Below, piece after piece: positions 54,301-57,350 of a stretch of DNA of 57,350 bases; position 1 is the first letter of the stretch; every line of letters starts with the position of its first letter. The stretch is from Methanobacteriota archaeon. Lineage in GTDB: Archaea > Halobacteriota > Methanosarcinia > Methanosarcinales > Methanosarcinaceae. The notes beneath the pieces are model-generated. The model had not been told where the DNA came from. It worked only from the letters and a program-made list of their open reading frames with translations, and did no database searches. Made by a program: the position numbers and the translations under genes. The stretch lies in assembly GCA_016841625.1 (NCBI GenBank), contig JAENYU010000027.1:1-57350 (forward strand). Direction: 5' to 3'.

Positions 54301-55032
54301 GAAGAGATTGGAGGGTTGGAATTTTGTGACTCAAAAGACTTGAAGATTCAGAAGAATACAATAGATATACCTCCTGAAGTAACGAAAACATTTTCCGGTA
54401 TAGATGTGAAAAACTCAAGTGATGTAGAAATTGTAGACAACCTGATCAAGATGTTCGATAATGGGGATATAATCAACAGACATCCCTTTACAGGAGTAAG
54501 GATAGAAGGAGAGAAAGGTTATGTATTTGTTGCCAGCAACAGGACAAGCGTGTACGGTCCTTCCCTTATACTAAAACATAATGGACCTGTCAGAGTCCAT
54601 GGGAATTTTTTCAGCTCAGGAATAAAAACTCTGGGTACAAAAGACACAGTGGATAAGAGCAGCATAGTAAGAATCACATCCAAAAACCAAATTATTTTCT
54701 CAGATAACCATTGTGAAAGTCATGGATTTGGGAATCCAGTAAACGACAATCATATTTTATTGATAAGTATAGAGAGTGGGAGTACTATTTTCAGCAATAA
54801 CAGTTGCGCTTTTACAGCAAGGTTTGCAAAAGATAAAATAAAAGGATTTATAAAACATGTATCAATTGATGGTTTTGCCAATGTGATCGGAAACAGGTGC
54901 GAGGAGAATATAACAGAAGAGAGAATTTATTCTATCTCGGCCACCGGCGAAAAATCAATAGTCTTAGGAAACATAACTACAAACAAGATCGTACCTGAGC
55001 CGAAACTGGATAAACTTAACCTACATACTTAA
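51379..55032 (+). CDS. DUF6519-type baseplate/fibre protein with beta-helix
   Basis: 1217 residues from TTG 51379, chosen because GGGAGG ends 6 bases earlier and KGDFTRSTFKPEKHYSSVRMQQGRVQLDADWNEQ is the conserved family N-terminus; an ATG at 51364 would put the ribosome binding site inside the gene. Domains: DUF6519 (about 1-440), Ig-like (about 455-530, MPLQVAVSNGKWPVKDALVEF), a middle region, and a right-handed parallel beta-helix (about 860-1200, with runs of NNIVIENLDISGDIYV, SLKRNNISL and VIESNQF). Beta-helices in such places often recognise surface glycans, so this may serve as the receptor-binding arm. No separate fibre gene is seen. Confidence 0.82.
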   Translation: MKGDFTRSTFKPEKHYSSVRMQQGRVQLDADWNEQMDINSHRIEKEALDTIGPCGVPRDGGGFEIKIDTESGNENLIISRGSIYVDGILCENFRDIDVTLQEDLPDYTLPNGEGVYLAYLDVWQRHITAVEDPQIREVALGGPDTATRIKTVWQAKLKKLDGYVTSPEEGRQIDCQALDSVWNTIKNKVIEKRYVKLAAFTKQETPTKKPCTIFPKAGHRLLENQLYRVEIHIGGDLSEAKFKWSRDNGSVVFPIEEFLKDNGNPTNKLKVKHLGKDKTLSLKAGDWVEVLDDAMELSENPAGTLLQITESPDVAGRIISLKQPISGDDFKLHPRVRRWDQKSDAISVKPPSVSDPIELEEGIHVRFSGNNFKAGDYWIIPARTTTENTQETGKIEWPQDESKDPPEPKLMLPEGIVHHYCRLAVLQQDSDKKWKIIGDCRKLFPAVTELTSFFHVCGDGQEAMPGEELPMPLQVAVSNGKWPVKDALVEFNIIDGGGRLIAKNSAGNHSLIVKTDSEGIAECTWKLGISSPISLVPSRQLMEARLLDACHTPINTPPIRFSANLSVAGQVAYTPPDNVTCNVVGTNYQYWSNEQYPVIDSFEKDVPLLVNNDPIWKSHVNKLAKLILDSKDKYTLRTGEFLDLGESYVIKAKQVDVKGDKVWLEFYKDGEFVDDEIISVGTGTNTWKVKLDVEDEEDIVVLRVHVEKVFQGAVDSIAQIDGLWLIDYANPMVLKVDDKFGEFTLDNIIDGIDASNLGSLIFERTMNLANGFPTVKELFEQKIPGWPLANTAGNISVKGMLDTFLCDFNAAHLPLDKLDNDLCNILSNADVMTVQDALKVLCGGFGGRGCCVFVNNSEQFQAALDNLKDGGTICLLSGEFKLDYVSIQDLNNIVIRGCTLASKLTWKSIVIKNCNNIVIENLDISGDIYVHNVENFSLKRNNISLANDQIFKVKDCSGAVIESNQFILANQLIPEEIGGLEFCDSKDLKIQKNTIDIPPEVTKTFSGIDVKNSSDVEIVDNLIKMFDNGDIINRHPFTGVRIEGEKGYVFVASNRTSVYGPSLILKHNGPVRVHGNFFSSGIKTLGTKDTVDKSSIVRITSKNQIIFSDNHCESHGFGNPVNDNHILLISIESGSTIFSNNSCAFTARFAKDKIKGFIKHVSIDGFANVIGNRCEENITEERIYSISATGEKSIVLGNITTNKIVPEPKLDKLNLHT

Positions 55033-55534
55033 AAAATTATTCATCCCTGCGGACCATTCATTAACAATTTTTATTATTCATATTTTAATCTTGAACTGAT
55101 GGGAGATGATCATCCAAATATATATCAGTTTGTAAATCTTATGTAGCAAACTTGCTTATTTATGCAGCAACTTGATATAGGAATGAATGCATAATTTTTA
55201 TGTCAGTATCTGCGCTCATCTGTGCCTAAATGTATTCAAGAACCATAACAAGAGGCTTAGATCCAGACTTAAGCTAACATTTCGAGCGCGCGTTTATTAT
55301 TTCTTGTCTGTATTCACCTGTGTTCATCTGCGGTTCCTTTTTTCGTTGTGCAAATACGCCCTCGGTTAGCAGCTATTAATATTTTATATGAGATGACAAA
55401 TCTCAAAGTTTTTATTATAGAGCTCTGCAGATATAATTGAGATCTCTTTTTGATTTTACCATCAGGTTACTCATTTTCCATTGAATGTGATCCAGAATTT
55501 AAGTTCATCTTCAAGAGGTAACACCCTGAAGGAA
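55033..55534. other. Intergenic region after the baseplate genes
   Basis: No gene. Two short similar segments, ATCTGCGCTCATCTGTGC near 55209 and CACCTGTGTTCATCTGCGG near 55315, look like a dispersed intergenic repeat. The T-rich stretch near 55340 might end transcription. Confidence 0.35.
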
Positions 55535-55645
55535 GCTACGCACATAGCGACATTTAACCTGGAAAACTTCGATGGCAAAACAGGTCAAAAACCGACACTA
55601 TATGAGTATATCGCAGTTATGCGCTTTCAACTGCGGCGACACTAA
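55535..55645 (+). pseudogene. Fossil N-terminus of an EEP-type nuclease
   Basis: The 36-residue frame ATHIATFNLENFDGKTGQ... then QKPTLYEYIAVM and a stop has the first strand motif (IATFNLENF) of endonuclease/exonuclease/phosphatase family proteins. Only the start remains, and no ribosome binding site is seen. It could be the beginning of a former effector gene next to the cluster. Confidence 0.6.
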
Positions 55646-55678
55646 ATCGGACTTTACTGTTAAGCAGAGGTGAAATAC

Positions 55679-57256
55679 ATGGAGCGACAGCTAGTAGCAA
55701 AGCCAGGCACACCAGAAGCAAAAACCAACGATTGCCAGCCTTTTAGCCTCAGCCATGAACCTCATTTTCCAACCCGAGGCATTTTACATTCCGAAAAACT
55801 CCTGAGTAATCGGCCCAGCCTCCATCCGGCAAAGTTGCAGGCAAAGCTCGCGATCAGTCAGCCCGGGGACCCTTACGAGCAGGAGGCCGACAGGGTAGCT
55901 GACATGGTTATGAGGATGCCTGAGCCATCGGCTTCGCCTATAGAGTTCTCCAAGATTCCCATTTTTCCTGGCAGAGTACAGCGGAAATGCCCGAATTCTT
56001 GCAAACAAAATCCCGGATTCAATTCATCAGGATCTTCTGCTGACAGGATACTGCGCCTCCAAAAAACTGCAGGGAACCAGGCAGTCCAGAGGCTGATCAA
56101 ATCAGGAGCCTTACAGGCCAAACTCAAAATTGGCCAGCCCAACGATATCTATGAGCAGGAAGCTGACCGGGTGGCTGAGCAGGTTATGAGTATGCCTGAG
56201 CCGATGGTGCGGAGGCAGTCAGAAGAAGAGAAGGAAGAGGAAGTGCCGATTCAGGCAAAGCCAATTGCCGAGCAAATCACTCCATTAGTTCAGAGGCAGG
56301 TTGAAGAAGAGGGGAAAACGGTTAAGAAAAAGGAATCTACGGGTAAGAATGCTCCCATCCAATTTTTGGAGGTTGGTGGGTCCTTTTTGGCTCGATATCC
56401 ACTTCTGCCCCACCCTTTTGAAACTAGTTTGAATCCCCGCGATCTTTCCAATGAAGAGCTTGAGCAGGAGATAACCTCGATAAGACATTGGTTACTGGAT
56501 AACCCCGGTAGTAGTCCTGAACATGAACATTTTACAGCTTCCATGTCAATATTAGAAGATGAAGTGATGCGAAGACAAACACCAGAAAGACGTAGAATCA
56601 ATGTTCCAGAGTTCCAAAACGTCGATGGTCAATTCTGGATTATGCCACCTCTTATGGGACCAAATGCAAGGCCCGTATATGACGATGAAGATACACGAGT
56701 TGTTGTCGGATTTCGTTACTACTCAGTAGGTTACTATAAAGTGTATGATCTTGAAGGCAGACTTGTAGAAACAGGAGAAAGGAGCCTTGAGGCACCCTTG
56801 ATCAGTCCAATCGATATTTTAGCAGGTGGCATTACAGGTCTTGGAAGAGGTTTACTAAAAAGTGGTGGACGTATTGGGTTGCGAGGAATTTCGGGAGGTT
56901 TCGGACGCAGTGCTGTCGTTTCTTCAGCTGGTAGAGCCGGTTTTCTTCTTACTATCAGGTTGCTTAGTCGCCGTGCTATTGTTGCTGTCCGAGGAATATA
57001 TCGTGCCATACGCTTCCGTGGAACTCTAAATTTCACTGCTACTACCGCTGCAAGAATGGCGAATCCTGCGCGCCGAGTTCCACAACATATTCTTAAATTA
57101 GCAATACGCTTTGGAAGACGTTCTCCTGATCCTCAGGGAGCTTCAGGAGCTTTTCAATATGTGACCCAAATTTTCAAGAATGGTAGACAATATACTTTAG
57201 AAGTAGTGATCCGTGAAGCTGATAAAACAATATTACACTTTATGTATTATCCCTGA
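55679..57256 (+). CDS. DUF4157-associated cargo-like protein with unknown C-terminus
   Basis: 525 residues from ATG 55679, with AGAGG 8 bases upstream (a GTG at 55670 overlaps that site). Residues about 45-75 and 145-175 hold two copies of LQAKLxIxQPxDxYEQEADRVAxxVM-MPEP, the segment that usually precedes the DUF4157 metallopeptidase-like core, but the core itself (FGxDFSxVRVHTD, HELxH) is absent. A Glu-rich linker follows (about 180-225). From about 370 a Gly/Arg-rich region (GGITGLGRGLLKSGGRIGLRG) leads into a basic C-terminus ending ILKLAIRFGRRSP...EVVIREADKTILHFMYYP, which I do not recognise. The layout is that of a polymorphic toxin. No immunity gene fits in the remaining 94 bases of the window. 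Confidence 0.7.
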   Translation: MERQLVAKPGTPEAKTNDCQPFSLSHEPHFPTRGILHSEKLLSNRPSLHPAKLQAKLAISQPGDPYEQEADRVADMVMRMPEPSASPIEFSKIPIFPGRVQRKCPNSCKQNPGFNSSGSSADRILRLQKTAGNQAVQRLIKSGALQAKLKIGQPNDIYEQEADRVAEQVMSMPEPMVRRQSEEEKEEEVPIQAKPIAEQITPLVQRQVEEEGKTVKKKESTGKNAPIQFLEVGGSFLARYPLLPHPFETSLNPRDLSNEELEQEITSIRHWLLDNPGSSPEHEHFTASMSILEDEVMRRQTPERRRINVPEFQNVDGQFWIMPPLMGPNARPVYDDEDTRVVVGFRYYSVGYYKVYDLEGRLVETGERSLEAPLISPIDILAGGITGLGRGLLKSGGRIGLRGISGGFGRSAVVSSAGRAGFLLTIRLLSRRAIVAVRGIYRAIRFRGTLNFTATTAARMANPARRVPQHILKLAIRFGRRSPDPQGASGAFQYVTQIFKNGRQYTLEVVIREADKTILHFMYYP

Positions 57257-57350
57257 TCTTTTTGGTGATATTGGACTTCCTTTCTAATAAAATAAGGTAA
57301 TTATTCAGGTATCGGCGGATCTCCCTGAAGCGCCGCATGAAGTGAATCAA
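57257..57350. other. Window edge
   Basis: 94 bases after the last gene with no feature seen; a following gene, such as an immunity protein, would start beyond the window. Confidence 0.3.

Noticed and set aside
27855-55032. Integrated prophage
   Set aside because: Tail-like genes only; no capsid, portal, terminase, lysis or integrase gene in the cluster, and DUF4255, AAA+ ATPase and DUF4157 genes are eCIS marks.
1-57350. CRISPR array
   Set aside because: No regularly spaced short repeats were seen; the repeats present are long direct repeats or dispersed elements.

Overview
The window looks like a piece of a Methanosarcina-type archaeal chromosome. No rRNA or ribosomal marker is present, so this rests on indirect evidence: an archaeal-style tRNA-Leu remnant without an encoded CCA, AT-rich spacers with TATA-like boxes, strong GGAGGT ribosome binding sites, many decayed insertion sequences, and fragments of integrase, GlmU-like and YhaN-like genes of the kind seen in methanosarcinal genomes. 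Genus-level assignment is an inference.

Left part (1-10950): a graveyard of mobile-element and gene fragments around a few intact genes. It holds a transposase C-terminus, two copies of a YhaN-like ATPase C-terminus inside a 0.4 kb direct repeat, a complete IS21-family element (istA/istB, 5-bp target duplication), a TPR protein, an isochorismatase-like hydrolase, two GlmU-like fragments, an integrase 3' end, a zinc-ribbon membrane protein and a broken IS5 transposase.

Middle part (11253-27720): secretion-independent hydrolases between integration scars. There is a trypsin-like/DNA-RNA endonuclease fusion, a C11 (clostripain-like) peptidase, an M6 metalloprotease with two P domains, and a three-gene operon headed by a predicted protein-glutamine glutaminase. 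None shows an obvious signal peptide. A tRNA-Leu 3' half fused to an integrase tail, and a 1.9 kb direct repeat carrying two winged-helix genes and a DUF6908-like gene, bracket the M6/glutaminase block. Before the next region lie a fossil of a second AAA+ ATPase and a 37-codon leader ORF.

Right part (27724-57256): one long, tightly packed, plus-strand contractile injection system (eCIS, phage-tail-like) cluster. Gene order: sheath, tube, gp26-like zinc-ribbon protein, a disordered Pro/Ser-rich protein, DUF4255 cap protein, AAA+ ATPase, a small coupling ORF, three DUF4157-type cargo proteins, CIS tube/adaptor protein, LysM protein, gpD-like hub, gpV-like spike, PAAR-like tip, gp25 wedge, two large J-type baseplate proteins, gpI-like tail protein and a DUF6519/beta-helix protein, then a fourth cargo-like protein. 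No capsid, portal, terminase, T6SS membrane complex or recognisable tape measure is seen, so this is an injection machine rather than a prophage or a T6SS.

The most notable point is the cargo. One DUF4157 protein carries an L,D-transpeptidase (YkuD) domain, an enzyme whose known substrate is bacterial peptidoglycan, which Methanosarcina is not known to make. Two others share a previously unnamed (to my knowledge) Cys-rich HExxH domain. The fourth keeps only a doubled DUF4157-associated motif ahead of an unknown C-terminus. Together with the leaderless proteases, nuclease and glutaminase upstream, the window reads as an archaeal injection system with a toxin arsenal probably aimed at bacteria or other cells. 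The link from the machine to the upstream enzymes is inference.
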